A stretch of 64,000 nucleotides of DNA from Pelagibacterium nitratireducens (GCF_037044555.1 NZ_CP146275.1:434001-498000), one strand, 5' to 3'. Counted from the first letter of the stretch, positions 45,844 to 55,142 are shown. A program made the numbers and translations. Notes: generated by a model from the sequence alone, not told the origin.

Positions 45844-45859
45844 TAGACCGGTCGGTCTA
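45844..45859. promoter_or_regulatory. TetR-family operator palindrome
   Basis: TAGACCG-GT-CGGTCTA is a 16-bp inverted repeat with perfect 7-bp arms. It closely matches the TAGACC(N4)GGTCTA consensus known for NemR-type regulators. The nearest NemR-like protein is the adjacent TetR at 44686-45303, which supports the pairing. Confidence 0.8.
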
Positions 45860-46073
45860 TTTGCAGGATGGCATGGGATTGGACATGCGTCAATGCGCGA
45901 GGGCATCGGCTCGGGAATGGACCGGATCAGCCGCGCCACGCGGCTATCTGGCGGAGCAAGGATCAGCCCCCAAAGGAATGACGAACCGGCGCGTTCGGAG
46001 CGTGTAGGAACTCGCAAAAGCCCGCTCCAGGGTGCGGCTGGTCCCACTCCAAACGCCTCTATCAGCGCACGGC

Positions 46074-46120
46074 TTGACAAAACTAATAGCATTAGGTTTA
46101 AACCGAACTAAATTAGTTTT
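46074..46120 (+). promoter_or_regulatory. Promoter with concentric inverted repeats before TetR gene
   Basis: TTGACA (46074-46079) and TTTAAA (46097-46102) are 17 bp apart. Centred on the -10 is GGTTTAAACC (46095-46104), flanked by AAAACTAAT (46079-46087) and ATTAGTTTT (46112-46120) with the same centre. Read differently, two AACTAA-n-TTAGTT boxes (46081-46098 with one mismatch, and 46106-46118 perfect) lie side by side. The TetR ATG is 14 bp further on, so autorepression by two dimers is likely. Confidence 0.75.
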
Positions 46121-46133
46121 GGAGCGGTTTGCC

Positions 46134-46703
46134 ATGCCTCGGGCGGGTTTGAACAGACAGGTTCTGGTGCGGACGGCGGCGGAGATGGCCGATGAGATCG
46201 GATTTTCCAATCTCACGCTGGCTGGTCTGGCGCGCCGGTTCGACGTCAGGCTGGCCAGTCTTTATTCGCATCTGAGAAATTCCGACGACCTTATGACATC
46301 GGTCGCGCTTTACGGTCTGGACCTGCTTGCCGATCGCGCCGATGAGGCGGTTGCGGGCCGGGCCGGAAAGGATGCGCTGGTGGCGGTGGCCAATGTGCAT
46401 CGCGATTTCGCTTACGAGCATCCCGGGCTTTTCGAGGCGGCGCGCCATCGGTTGGACGCCGATGCTGCCAGAGACAGTGGCGGGGCGCGGATATCGCGCA
46501 TCACCCGCACCATCCTGCGCGGCTATGCCTTGAGCGCGGTCGAGCAGGTCCACGCCGTCCGTCTGCTGGGCAGCGTTTTTGCCGGCTATCCGATGCTCGA
46601 ACTGGCCGGCGGTTTCGCGCACAGCGATCCGGACGCGCAGCTTTCCTGGCAGCGGGCGCTGGACGCGCTCGATGCCGCGTTGCGGGCCTGGCCGACCGCC
46701 TGA
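46134..46703 (+). CDS. TetR-family regulator with WHG-type C-terminal domain
   Basis: A 189-residue TetR protein. The helix-turn-helix has VRTAAEMADEIGFSNLTLAG and RRFDVRLASLYSHLRNSDDL. The C-terminal helical domain matches the TetR_C WHG group (HRDFAYEHPGLFEAARHRLD, then RLLGSVFAGYPMLELAGGFA). GGAG is 8-9 bp before the ATG. The following SGNH hydrolase gene starts 29 bp later in the same direction, so it is the likely target, controlled from the elaborate operator at 46079-46120. Confidence 0.85.
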   Translation: MPRAGLNRQVLVRTAAEMADEIGFSNLTLAGLARRFDVRLASLYSHLRNSDDLMTSVALYGLDLLADRADEAVAGRAGKDALVAVANVHRDFAYEHPGLFEAARHRLDADAARDSGGARISRITRTILRGYALSAVEQVHAVRLLGSVFAGYPMLELAGGFAHSDPDAQLSWQRALDALDAALRAWPTA

Positions 46704-46732
46704 TTGCCAAGCCCTTGTTTCAAGAGACCAGA

Positions 46733-47938
46733 ATGATCATGACTAAAGACACCTCCATTGCCACGCCCCTTTCCGAAGCTTTTATCAAGGGGGCCGTCGA
46801 GATCGAGAGCACCCCGGCGGGGCTGTTGCCCCATCGCCTGCCGCAATGGGCCCGTGCCCAGGGCGCCGACGGGCAGTTGTTGATGGCCGAGTCTCAGCCC
46901 TCGGGCGTGCGGCTGGTGTTTCGCACCGCGGCCACCATCATCGAACTCGATACACTGCCCACCAAGCGCGCCTATGTGGGCCTGCCGCCGCGTCCCGACG
47001 GGGTGTACGATCTGGTGATCGATGGAAAGCTCGAGCGCCAGGCAAGCGTTTCGGGCGGCAAGGTCCTCAGGATCGATCCGGCCCGGGGGTCGGCCAACCT
47101 TGAACCGGGCGAACCCGGAACGGCGCGCTTTGCAGGGCTTCCGGCGCGCGACAAGATCGTCGAAATCTGGCTCCCCCATGACGAGACGACCGAACTTGTC
47201 GGCTTGCGAACCGACGCGCCGGTCGAGGTGGGGATCGATCGGTCCCGGCCGGTCTGGCTGCACCATGGGAGCTCGATCAGTCAGGGATCCAATGCAGCAA
47301 CCCCGACCGGCATCTGGCCGGTGGTTGCGGCGCTCAAGGCCAATGTCGATCTCGTCAATCTGGGTTTTGGGGGCAGCGCGCTGCTCGATCCGTTCACGGC
47401 ACGCACAATGGCCGACACGCCGGCCGATTTGATCAGCGTCAAACTCGGCATCAATATCGTCAATGCCGACCTCATGCGGTTGCGGGCGTTCGGGCCGGCG
47501 GTGCATGGATTTCTCGATACGATTCGCGAGGGGCACAAACAGACACCCCTGGTGGTCATCTCGCCGATCTTTGGCCCCATTCACGAGACAGTTCCGGGAC
47601 CGTGCGCGTTCGACATGGCGGCGCTGGGCGAGGGTCGGGTGGCTTTTGTCGCCCAGGGCCGGCCCGAAGAGGTGGCGCAGGGCAAGCTCACCCTCTCGAT
47701 CATTCGCGAGCAGCTCAAAGCCATTGTGGCCCAGCGGGCTGCAACCGATCCCAACATTCATTATGTCGATGGGCTGGCGCTTTATGGGGCGGCCGACAAC
47801 GCCACCATGCCGCTGCCCGATGCGCTGCATCCCGATGGGCAGACGCATCGGATGATGGGCGAGCGGTTCGTGGACCTTGTGTTTTCACAGGGCGTTTTCG
47901 GGGCGGCCGGGGGCCAGACCGGCTCTAGCGGGGGGTGA
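46733..47938 (+). CDS. SGNH/GDSL-family hydrolase
   Basis: A hydrolase of about 401 residues without a signal peptide. An N-terminal beta-rich domain (to about 160) precedes the SGNH fold. Block I is WLHHGSSISQGSNAATPTGI with the nucleophilic Ser, block II Gly is GFGGSALLDPF, block III Asn lies in GINIVNADL, and block V is DALHPDGQTH with catalytic Asp and His. The domain arrangement resembles GDSL-like esterases of the carbohydrate-esterase type. Substrate unknown. It is likely cotranscribed with the TetR gene. Confidence 0.8.
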   Translation: MIMTKDTSIATPLSEAFIKGAVEIESTPAGLLPHRLPQWARAQGADGQLLMAESQPSGVRLVFRTAATIIELDTLPTKRAYVGLPPRPDGVYDLVIDGKLERQASVSGGKVLRIDPARGSANLEPGEPGTARFAGLPARDKIVEIWLPHDETTELVGLRTDAPVEVGIDRSRPVWLHHGSSISQGSNAATPTGIWPVVAALKANVDLVNLGFGGSALLDPFTARTMADTPADLISVKLGINIVNADLMRLRAFGPAVHGFLDTIREGHKQTPLVVISPIFGPIHETVPGPCAFDMAALGEGRVAFVAQGRPEEVAQGKLTLSIIREQLKAIVAQRAATDPNIHYVDGLALYGAADNATMPLPDALHPDGQTHRMMGERFVDLVFSQGVFGAAGGQTGSSGG

Positions 47939-48119
47939 CGGGATAGCCGGCGGCGGCGAGCGCTTTTTCGACATCGGTCAGCCTGGCCGAGGTCTTGATG
48001 GCGATGGTCTTTCGCTCCAGGTCGGGGGTCACCTGACTGGCGCCGTCGAGCGCCTTGAGGGTATCGGTGATGGTTGCAACGCAACCGTCGCAGGACATGC
48101 GGGCGATATGATACTCCAT
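47925..48119 (-). CDS. Heavy-metal-associated (HMA) domain protein
   Basis: A 64-residue single HMA domain with the metal-binding RMSCDGCVATIT (Cys-x-x-Cys), as in CopZ-type copper chaperones. The fold continues with EYHIA, KTIAIKT and LTDVEKALAAAGYPV, the beta-alpha-beta-beta-alpha-beta pattern. GGAGG is 8 bp before the ATG. No copper ATPase lies next to it in this window, so its partner is elsewhere. Its 3' end overlaps the SGNH gene by 14 bp. Confidence 0.9.
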   Translation of the reverse strand: MEYHIARMSCDGCVATITDTLKALDGASQVTPDLERKTIAIKTSARLTDVEKALAAAGYPVTPR

Positions 48120-48203
48120 GAGAGGAGCCTCCGTTGTTGTGTCTCGGCAAACAACCGATAGACCTTCCCGTTATGGGAAGGTCAAGAGGCGATCGTTGCC
48201 GTG

Positions 48204-49442
48204 TCAGGCCGATGCCGGCGCGGTGGCCGTGGGGGTGCCATCCACCTGTCCCGGCGGCGGAAAAGCGAGGGCCATGATGGCGGCGGCGACACCGATTGCG
48301 GCCGAGGCGATGTAGAGGAAATGGTAGCTGCCATAGGTATCGTAAAGCCAGCCGCCCCCTACCGGACCGAAAGCCATGCCGATCGATGAGGTCATGACCG
48401 CCGCACCCAGAACGGTGCCCATGACGTGGGCTCCAAAATAGTCGCGGGCCAGCACCGCATAGAGCGGCATAACCCCGCCATAGGCCATGCCCAGAACCAC
48501 TGCCAGCATATAGAAATCGGTTAGTTGGGTGACGTAGATATAGGCGTAGATACCAACCGACTGCAGCGCGAGGCCGGCGATGATGACTTTCTTGACCCCC
48601 AGCCGGTCGGCTGCAAGCCCGAAAATGACGCGCCCGAAGAGACCCGCAAGACCCTCGACGCTGTAGATCGAGGCAGCGGCAAGGGCAGGCACGCCGCACA
48701 GCATGGCATAGCTCACCGTATGGAAGATCGGGCCCGAATGGGCAGCGCAGCATAAAAAGAAGGTGGCGGCGAGAACGATAAATTGCGGCGTGCGCAGGGC
48801 GGCAAAGGCCGTGGTTGGCGCGGGCTTTCGCGGGGCGACATCCTGGCCGGGAGCCGGTTCGGCGCTCTGGGGGGCTTGCGGCGCGCGGCGGATCAAAAGG
48901 CCGGCTGGCACCAGAAGCGCCGTGGCGCCGATGGCGGTCATCGCCATGGCGCTGCGCCAGCCGAAGGCTTCGATCAGAACCGATGCAAAGGGCGTCATGA
49001 CCATGGGCGCGACACCAGCGCCCAGCGAGACCAGGGATACGGCGAGCGAGCGGTGCTTTTCGAACCAGCCCACGGTGGTTGCCATGAGCGGGGCAAAGAA
49101 CGCCCCGCCCGCCATGCCGACCAGCCCACCATAGGCGAGCTGGAAAACAACGAGGTCGGACGTGGTGCTGGCAAGATAGAGGCCAATGCCAAGGATGAAC
49201 GCGGCGATCAGGACGACAGGGCGGGCGCCGATCCGGTCGGTGAGCGTGCCCCAGAAAAATCCGGCAACGCCCATGACGATAAAGCCGATGGTCATGGCCA
49301 TGGAAATCCCGGCCCGTGTCCAACCGGTTTCATCGGCGATGGGCTGGAGATAGACAGGCAGGGCGAACATCGCCCCCATTGCCACACAGGTCATCATCGC
49401 GCCCGCAGCAACGATCACCCAGCCATAGTGAATCCGCGACAT
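48204..49442 (-). CDS. Major facilitator superfamily transporter (OFA/MCT-like)
   Basis: A 412-residue carrier with 12 predicted membrane helices. It opens with HYGWVIVAAGAMMTCVAMGA and contains the loop 2-3 motif WGTLTDRIGARPVV, typical of MFS, and its repeat GRVIFGLAADRLGVKKV in the second half. Overall wording resembles oxalate/formate- and monocarboxylate-type carriers. The substrate is likely an organic anion. ATG 49442 has GGAGGG about 12 bp upstream; an ATG 45 bp earlier is less likely. Confidence 0.86.
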   Translation of the reverse strand: MSRIHYGWVIVAAGAMMTCVAMGAMFALPVYLQPIADETGWTRAGISMAMTIGFIVMGVAGFFWGTLTDRIGARPVVLIAAFILGIGLYLASTTSDLVVFQLAYGGLVGMAGGAFFAPLMATTVGWFEKHRSLAVSLVSLGAGVAPMVMTPFASVLIEAFGWRSAMAMTAIGATALLVPAGLLIRRAPQAPQSAEPAPGQDVAPRKPAPTTAFAALRTPQFIVLAATFFLCCAAHSGPIFHTVSYAMLCGVPALAAASIYSVEGLAGLFGRVIFGLAADRLGVKKVIIAGLALQSVGIYAYIYVTQLTDFYMLAVVLGMAYGGVMPLYAVLARDYFGAHVMGTVLGAAVMTSSIGMAFGPVGGGWLYDTYGSYHFLYIASAAIGVAAAIMALAFPPPGQVDGTPTATAPASA

Positions 49443-49742
49443 TTCATGGTCCCTCCATACGCGTTGAACCGAGGACGTATGGGGCAATCGGTTGCCGACA
49501 GACGGGTGGAAAAAAAATTCGCGCTCTTCCGGGAAGTTGGGCGCGGTGTAATCGGTTTGAGCTCCGGGGGGATTTGCGCGCTTCTTTGAACCGCGAAAAT
49601 CCTCCTAACCCTCGCTTTGTCGCGCCTCCGAACCGAACAGGTGGCGCCCACCTGTTGTGGAAGCCCTCTATGGTTAGGAATTCTTAAACGCTTCATGGAC
49701 AAACTGCGGCCAATGGAACCACAGGGCGGGAGTCGGCCTTAA

Positions 49743-50033
49743 ATGGCGAAATCGCAAGTTCAGTCCGTGGCGCTGCCCCGGATTGTCGATCTCGATGCGC
49801 TCGATGATATCGCAGAAACGCTGATCGGTGCGCTTTCGGCCGGTCCGGTCGATGTCGATGCCTCAGGCGTCGAACGCGTTTCCACCAACGCCCTGTTCAT
49901 GCTTTTGAGCGCCGCCCAGACGGCGAAGAAAGCCAAATTCGCCTTCACCATCTCGGGCGCGAGCACTGCTGTTGCCGCGGCCATCGAAAAGCTGGGACTT
50001 AAACCGGCATTCGAACCCGTTCTCAAGGGATAG
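49743..50033 (+). CDS. STAS-domain protein of chemotaxis operon
   Basis: A 96-residue STAS (anti-sigma-factor-antagonist-like) domain: LPRIVDLDALDDIAETLIGA, then DASGVERVSTNALFMLLSAA. The phosphorylatable Ser/Thr position is in the VSTNALF turn. Similar small STAS proteins head che operons in several alphaproteobacteria, where their role is unclear. The cheY gene follows 7 bp after the stop. Confidence 0.82.
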   Translation: MAKSQVQSVALPRIVDLDALDDIAETLIGALSAGPVDVDASGVERVSTNALFMLLSAAQTAKKAKFAFTISGASTAVAAAIEKLGLKPAFEPVLKG

Positions 50034-50040
50034 TACCACC

Positions 50041-50400
50041 ATGCGCGTTCTTACCGTCGACGATTCGCGGACCATCCTTGCGATGCTGCACCATACGCTC
50101 ACCAATGCCGGTTTCGAGGTGCTTCAGGCCGAGAACGGACAGGTCGGGCTCGACGTTCTGGGCCGCGAGAGCGTCGATGTGGTGATCACCGACATCAACA
50201 TGCCGGTCATGGACGGCATCGAATTCATCAAGAGCGTGAGGGCGACCGGCAAGCACCAGAGCCTGCCGATCCTGATCCTGACCACCGAAACCAGCCAGGA
50301 CAAGCGCGACCAGGGGCGCGCCGCGGGCGGGACGGGCTGGATCGTCAAACCGTTCGACCCCGAAAAACTTATTTCGGTCATCAACAAGGTCGTTCACTGA
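50041..50400 (+). CDS. cheY: Chemotaxis response regulator CheY
   Basis: A stand-alone receiver domain of 119 residues. Asp7-Asp8 (VDDSRTIL), the phospho-acceptor Asp51 in ITDINMPVMDG, Thr81-82 (LILTTE) and Lys103 (IVKPFDPE) are all present. It would carry the signal from CheA to the flagellar motor or act as a phosphate sink. It lies between the STAS and cheA genes in a single operon. Confidence 0.93.
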   Translation: MRVLTVDDSRTILAMLHHTLTNAGFEVLQAENGQVGLDVLGRESVDVVITDINMPVMDGIEFIKSVRATGKHQSLPILILTTETSQDKRDQGRAAGGTGWIVKPFDPEKLISVINKVVH

Positions 50401-50443
50401 ACGTGAGCGCGAAGATTTCGCCAATGGGGGCTGTGGCCAAAAG

Positions 50444-52642
50444 ATGAGTGACCTCGACGAATTCAAGGCCACCTATTTCGACGAATGTTCGGAACTGCTG
50501 CTCGAACTCGAGGAGCAGTTTTCCGCCATCCAGGAGGGTGACCGGGACGGAGACAGGCTCAATGCCGTGTTCCGCGCCATCCACTCGATCAAGGGCGGTG
50601 GCGGGGCCTTCGGGTTCGACGCGCTTGTCAAATTCGCCCACAGCTTTGAGACGCTGCTTGACTATGTGCGCGACGGGCGGGTGGAGCTGAGCGAAGACGT
50701 GGTGGTGCTGTGCATCCGCTCGATCGATATCGTCGCCGATTTCGTGACCGCAGCGCGTGAGGGGGAAACACTGGCAGCCGATTACGGCGCGGTGGAAAAG
50801 GCCCAGTTCGACGCATTGGCCCGAGGCGACGTGGCAGGTGCCGTATCCCCGGCCGCCGACGAAGAGTCGATGGACGATTTCGACATCGATTTCACGCCTG
50901 TCGCAGTCAATTTCGACGCCGACAAGCCCATGGCCTCGGTTGCGCCGTCTGCCGATGGGGCGAGTGTTTGGACGATCAAATTCACGCCCTTTTCGACGCT
51001 TTACGAGCGTGCCAACGATCCGCTGCTGTTGTTTCGCGAACTGGGTTTGCTCGGCGAGATGAGCGTCGCGCCGGACCTGGCGCCTGTCCCGGCGCTGTCG
51101 GCGTTCGAGCCGTTCGGGGTCTATTGCTCGTGGACGATAACGCTGGTTTCGGACAAGGCGAGCGAAGAAACGATCCGCGAGGTCTTCGAGTTCGTGGACG
51201 GGGACTGCGAAATCATCATCGAAAAAGGTGAATCCGCCCCGGTGGCCGTCGAGGACGATCTGCCCAGCTTTGCCGATTTGGCCGAAGAGGCCAAGTCCGA
51301 GCGCAAGTTCGTCCCGAACGGGGAACCCGACGATATCGTTGTGCCCGAAATCGAGGCCAAAAGGGCCAAGGACCAACCGGCGCCTGCCCCTGTGCCCAAT
51401 GTGGTGCCGATTGCGGCCAAAGCGGCGGAACCAGCCGAAGAGTCCGGTTCGGGGCGTCCGGTGGGCATGAGCTCGATCCGTGTCGATCTCGACAAGGTGG
51501 ACCGCGTGGTCAACATGGTGGGCGAGCTTGTCATCACCCAGTCCATGCTGACCCAGCAGATGGATGACGCCATCCGCGACCGCTATCAGGAACTTGTGCG
51601 GGGCATCGAGGTTCTGGCTCAGACCACCCGCGGGTTGCAGGATGCTGTGATGGCCATTCGCGCCCAGCCGGTCAAATCGGTCTTTTCGCGCATGCCGCGC
51701 CTAGTGCGCGAGCTGGCGTCCAAGACGGGCAAGAGGATCAAGCTCGAAACCATTGGCGAGAACACCGAAATCGACAAGACGGTGATCGAGCAACTCTCCG
51801 ATCCGCTGACCCATATGGTGCGCAATTCGGCCGATCACGGGATCGAATCCCCCGACAGGCGCATGGCGAACGGCAAGCCCGAAATCGGCACCGTGCGGCT
51901 TTCGGCCGAACAGGCGGGCGGCAATATCTTGATCATCGTCGAGGATGACGGGGCGGGAATCAACCGCGAGCGGGTGCTCGATATTGCCCGCGAGCGCGGT
52001 GTTGTGGGACCCGATCAGCAATTGACCGACGAACAGATCGACAATCTGATCTTTGCGCCGGGGTTTTCGACGGCCTCTGAGGTTTCCGACATTTCGGGCC
52101 GCGGTGTGGGGATGGACGTGGTCCTTTCCAATATCAAGAAAATCGGCGGCTCGGTGCATGTGAAGAGCTGGACCGGCAAGGGTACGCGTATGACGCTGCG
52201 CCTGCCCTTAACGCTGGCCGTGCTCGATGTGATGCTGGTCAAGGTGGCGGGCAGCCCCTATGTGATCCCGCTCTCTTCGATCGTCGAAACCATCCAGAAT
52301 TCGCGCGCCGATTTCGGGCAGATGCCTTCGGGCGGCAAGGTCTTGCAGGTGCGTGGGGAGTATGTGCAGGTCGTCGATCTGGCGGACCGGTTCCAGATGG
52401 TCTCCCAAAAGGACGATGCCGAGGGGTTTGTGGTGCTGTGCGAGGCTGAAGGCAATTCCAAGATCGCGCTTGTGGTGGACGATATCATCGGCCAGCAACA
52501 GGTGGTCATCAAGTCGCTCGAGGAGAATTTCGAGCGCATCGATGGCATCGCGGGCGGCACGATCCTTGGCGATGGTAACGTTGCGTTGATTGTTGATGTG
52601 CAATCTCTCAAATCGGGAAATGCGCATCAGAATGCTGCATAG
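50444..52642 (+). CDS. cheA: Chemotaxis histidine kinase CheA
   Basis: A 732-residue CheA. Domains in order: Hpt at 1-110 with phospho-His47 (FRAIHSIKGGGGAFGF), a CheY-binding-like region at about 175-265 (WTIKFTPFSTLYERANDPLL), a linker rich in Pro and Ala, dimerisation helices from about 345 (SSIRVDLDKVDRVVNMVGEL), the HATPase (N box HMVRNSADHGIE, EDDGAGI, GRGVGMDVV), and a CheW-like C-terminal domain. All catalytic boxes are intact. It is followed by cheW. Confidence 0.95.
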   Translation: MSDLDEFKATYFDECSELLLELEEQFSAIQEGDRDGDRLNAVFRAIHSIKGGGGAFGFDALVKFAHSFETLLDYVRDGRVELSEDVVVLCIRSIDIVADFVTAAREGETLAADYGAVEKAQFDALARGDVAGAVSPAADEESMDDFDIDFTPVAVNFDADKPMASVAPSADGASVWTIKFTPFSTLYERANDPLLLFRELGLLGEMSVAPDLAPVPALSAFEPFGVYCSWTITLVSDKASEETIREVFEFVDGDCEIIIEKGESAPVAVEDDLPSFADLAEEAKSERKFVPNGEPDDIVVPEIEAKRAKDQPAPAPVPNVVPIAAKAAEPAEESGSGRPVGMSSIRVDLDKVDRVVNMVGELVITQSMLTQQMDDAIRDRYQELVRGIEVLAQTTRGLQDAVMAIRAQPVKSVFSRMPRLVRELASKTGKRIKLETIGENTEIDKTVIEQLSDPLTHMVRNSADHGIESPDRRMANGKPEIGTVRLSAEQAGGNILIIVEDDGAGINRERVLDIARERGVVGPDQQLTDEQIDNLIFAPGFSTASEVSDISGRGVGMDVVLSNIKKIGGSVHVKSWTGKGTRMTLRLPLTLAVLDVMLVKVAGSPYVIPLSSIVETIQNSRADFGQMPSGGKVLQVRGEYVQVVDLADRFQMVSQKDDAEGFVVLCEAEGNSKIALVVDDIIGQQQVVIKSLEENFERIDGIAGGTILGDGNVALIVDVQSLKSGNAHQNAA

Positions 52643-52700
52643 GGCCGCAAGGCTCGACATTTGGGGGACAGAACGCTCCCCGTTCTAGTGAGGTCACGAC

Positions 52701-53189
52701 ATGGAAGCGCTTGGTCTTCGCGACGAATATTCGGACACAACGGCAGGAGCCAGCCAGAACTCTCTGCAGCTGATCGCCTTTTCGATCGACGAACAGATCT
52801 ACGGCGTCGAAATCACCACAGTGCGCGAAATCCGCGCCTGGAACGGGGCGACGCCATTGCCCAATACGCGCGAATATGTGCGCGGGGTGATCAATCTGCG
52901 CGGCACAATCGTGCCGATCTTCGATCTGCGCGCCCGGTTCGGGGACGGTCAGACCAATCCCACAAAGAACCACGTCGTGGTGGTGATGAGCGTGGGCGAA
53001 AAATGGATCGGCATCCTGGTCGATGCGGTTTCCGATATCCTGACGGTCTCAAAAGACGATATTCATGCGGTGCCCGAGGGCAATTCGGGCGATACCGAGC
53101 TTTTGAACGGGATCGTTACCCATGACAGCCGCATGGTCGGTCTGATCGACCTCGCCGCCGTAGTCTCGGGCGCCAAGACCGACGCCTGA
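52701..53189 (+). CDS. cheW: Chemotaxis coupling protein CheW
   Basis: A 162-residue CheW that links CheA to receptors. The body has LIAFSIDEQIYGVEITTVRE, then EYVRGVINLRGTIVPIFDLR, and GILVDAVSDILTVS. A short N-terminal extension of about 20 residues is polar. It is the last gene of the operon; a terminator follows 27 bp later. No cheR, cheB, cheD or receptor gene is adjacent. Confidence 0.94.
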   Translation: MEALGLRDEYSDTTAGASQNSLQLIAFSIDEQIYGVEITTVREIRAWNGATPLPNTREYVRGVINLRGTIVPIFDLRARFGDGQTNPTKNHVVVVMSVGEKWIGILVDAVSDILTVSKDDIHAVPEGNSGDTELLNGIVTHDSRMVGLIDLAAVVSGAKTDA

Positions 53190-53216
53190 GGCCCCCCGAC
53201 TCGAGCGACAAACGCC

Positions 53217-53244
53217 CCCGCCTGCTTGCGAGCCGGCGGGTTTT
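53217..53244 (+). terminator. Terminator after chemotaxis operon
   Basis: CCCGCC (53217-53222) pairs with GGCGGG (53235-53240), with an inner GCT/AGC stem around TGCG and a single mismatch between the stems, followed by TTTT. It marks the real end of the che operon here. It lies just past the stop of the leftward ABC ATPase gene. Confidence 0.75.
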
Positions 53245-53249
53245 GCGTT

Positions 53250-54296
53250 TCAGGTGAGACGTCCGCCGGTTTCCGCGTCGAACAGATGGACCCTGGCGGG
53301 ATCGATCGAAACGCCGAGCGTTTGCCCGGGCGCTGCCGCGATGCGTTCGCGGAACAGACCGATCATCGAGGTTTCGCCCAGTTGCATGGTGACCAGGGTT
53401 TCCGATCCCATGGGCTCGACGATCAGGATTTCGGCGGTCAGGGCGTCGGGCGCGATCGTGAAGTGTTCGGGGCGGACGCCATAGACCGCCCGCGTTCCCA
53501 CCGGCACACCCGGCGGGCAGGGCAGGATCGTCCCGTTGGCTTCAAAGCCGTCGGCCCCCATCTGGCCCTCGATGAAATTCATCGAAGGCGAGCCGATGAA
53601 GCCGGCCACGAACCGGTTGGCGGGGCGGTCGTAAAGTTCAAGTGGCGCGCCGATCTGCTCGACCCGTCCGCCGCTCAAAACCACGATCTTGTCAGCCATG
53701 GTCATGGCTTCGACCTGATCGTGGGTCACATAGACCGTTGTCGTCTTGAGCCGCTGGTGGAGCGCCTTGATCTCGCCGCGCATCACCACGCGCAGTTTGG
53801 CGTCGAGATTGGAAAGCGGTTCGTCGAACAGGAAGACCTTGGGATCGCGCACGATGGCGCGGCCCATGGCGACGCGCTGGCGCTGGCCACCCGAGAGCTG
53901 GCGGGGGTAGCGCTCGAGATAGGGTTCGAGCCCTAAAATTCCCGCAGCCCATTGCACGCGTTCGGCAATGGTGGCCCTGGGCACGCGGCGATGCTCGAGG
54001 GAAAAGCCCATGTTGGCGGCCACGGTCATATGCGGGTAGAGCGCATAGTTCTGGAACACCATGGCGATGTCGCGGTCCTTGGGCTCGAGATCGTTGACGA
54101 CGCTGTCGCCGATCTCGATCGTGCCCCCGGTTATGGTTTCGAGCCCGGCCAGCATGCGTAAAAGCGTGGACTTTCCGCAGCCCGACGGTCCCACTAGAAC
54201 CACGAATTCACCATCGGCGATATCGATGTCGATGCCGAAAATGACCTCGGCCTTGCCGTAGGATTTCTTGACGTCGGAGAGCGTAACGGAAGCCAT
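53250..54296 (-). CDS. Sugar ABC transporter ATP-binding protein (UgpC/MsmK type)
   Basis: A 348-residue ATPase of the CUT1 family. Walker [10 protein letters not shown] is at 36-44, the signature [18 protein letters not shown] and Walker [17 protein letters not shown] follow, and the C-terminal TOBE/regulatory domain ([11 protein letters not shown]) is complete. It energises the permease pair encoded just upstream. The start lies 3 bp after the stop of the second permease gene. Confidence 0.94.
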   Translation of the reverse strand: MASVTLSDVKKSYGKAEVIFGIDIDIADGEFVVLVGPSGCGKSTLLRMLAGLETITGGTIEIGDSVVNDLEPKDRDIAMVFQNYALYPHMTVAANMGFSLEHRRVPRATIAERVQWAAGILGLEPYLERYPRQLSGGQRQRVAMGRAIVRDPKVFLFDEPLSNLDAKLRVVMRGEIKALHQRLKTTTVYVTHDQVEAMTMADKIVVLSGGRVEQIGAPLELYDRPANRFVAGFIGSPSMNFIEGQMGADGFEANGTILPCPPGVPVGTRAVYGVRPEHFTIAPDALTAEILIVEPMGSETLVTMQLGETSMIGLFRERIAAAPGQTLGVSIDPARVHLFDAETGGRLT

Positions 54297-54299
54297 GGA

Positions 54300-55142
54300 T
54301 CAACCCTTGAGCCCGGAATGGGCCAGTCCTTCGACGAACTGGCGCTGGGCGATGATGAAAACGATGAGGACGGGGAGCGCCGTCATGGTGGCGGCGGCAA
54401 GCTGAACGTTCCACAGGGCGCCGCCATAGGCGTCGGTGAACTGGGTCAGGGCCTGCGGCAGCGTGAAATTGGCCGGTGAGGACAAGAACACGATCGGCTC
54501 GAGATAAAGGTTCCAGGAATGAAGGAAGGTAAAGATCGCGACAGCTCCGAGCGCCGGCCGGGCCAGCGGCAGGGCGATGGTCCAGAAGATCTTGAACCGG
54601 CCCAGTCCGTCGACGCGTGCGGCTTCCTCGAGCTCTTTGGGAAGCGCGATGAAGAACTGGCGCATGACAAAGGTCGCAAACACCGATGGGGCGCCAAAGA
54701 TCGGGATGAGGATCAGCGGCCAGTGGGTGTTGATCATGTCCCAGCCCAGAAAGATCTGGAACAGGGGCACAATGGTCACCTCGGCGGGGATCAACAGCCC
54801 GATCAGCAGGATCATGAACAAGGTGTTGGCGAAGGGGAACCGGATGCGCGCGAAGGCATAGCCGGCCATCGACGAGAACAGCATGGTGCCGGCGGTCACC
54901 AGCGCTGCGATATAGGCCGAATTCCAGTATTGCTGCGCGAAAGGCTGGAGCTCGAAGACGCGCCCGTAGGTGGAAAAATCGAACCGGGTTGGGACGATAT
55001 CGGGCGGAAAGGCAAAGATATCGGAGATGGGCTTGACCGATGAGGTCACCATCCACCAGGTGGGAAAGACAAACGGAATGAGCAGAACGCTCATCAGGCC
55101 GTAAACCAGCACCTTCATGCGCGGGGAAAGATCAGTTTTCAT
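54300..55142 (-). CDS. Sugar ABC transporter permease (MalG type)
   Basis: A 280-residue inner-membrane permease with six helices and the EAA loop KELEEAARVDGLGRFKIFWT that docks with the ATPase. ATG 55142 overlaps the previous permease stop by 11 bp, so it is translated with it. Family CUT1, subunit 2. Confidence 0.92.
   Translation of the reverse strand: MKTDLSPRMKVLVYGLMSVLLIPFVFPTWWMVTSSVKPISDIFAFPPDIVPTRFDFSTYGRVFELQPFAQQYWNSAYIAALVTAGTMLFSSMAGYAFARIRFPFANTLFMILLIGLLIPAEVTIVPLFQIFLGWDMINTHWPLILIPIFGAPSVFATFVMRQFFIALPKELEEAARVDGLGRFKIFWTIALPLARPALGAVAIFTFLHSWNLYLEPIVFLSSPANFTLPQALTQFTDAYGGALWNVQLAAATMTALPVLIVFIIAQRQFVEGLAHSGLKG

Noticed and set aside
50381..51376. Leftward open frame of about 330 codons opposite cheA
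   Set aside because: Opposite-strand shadow of the CheA Hpt and P2 coding sequence; no domain is recognisable.
53226..53936. Long rightward open frame opposite the ABC ATPase gene
   Set aside because: It mirrors the Walker-motif-containing gene on the other strand, has no ribosome-binding site and an Arg/His/Gly-rich composition typical of GC-rich shadows.
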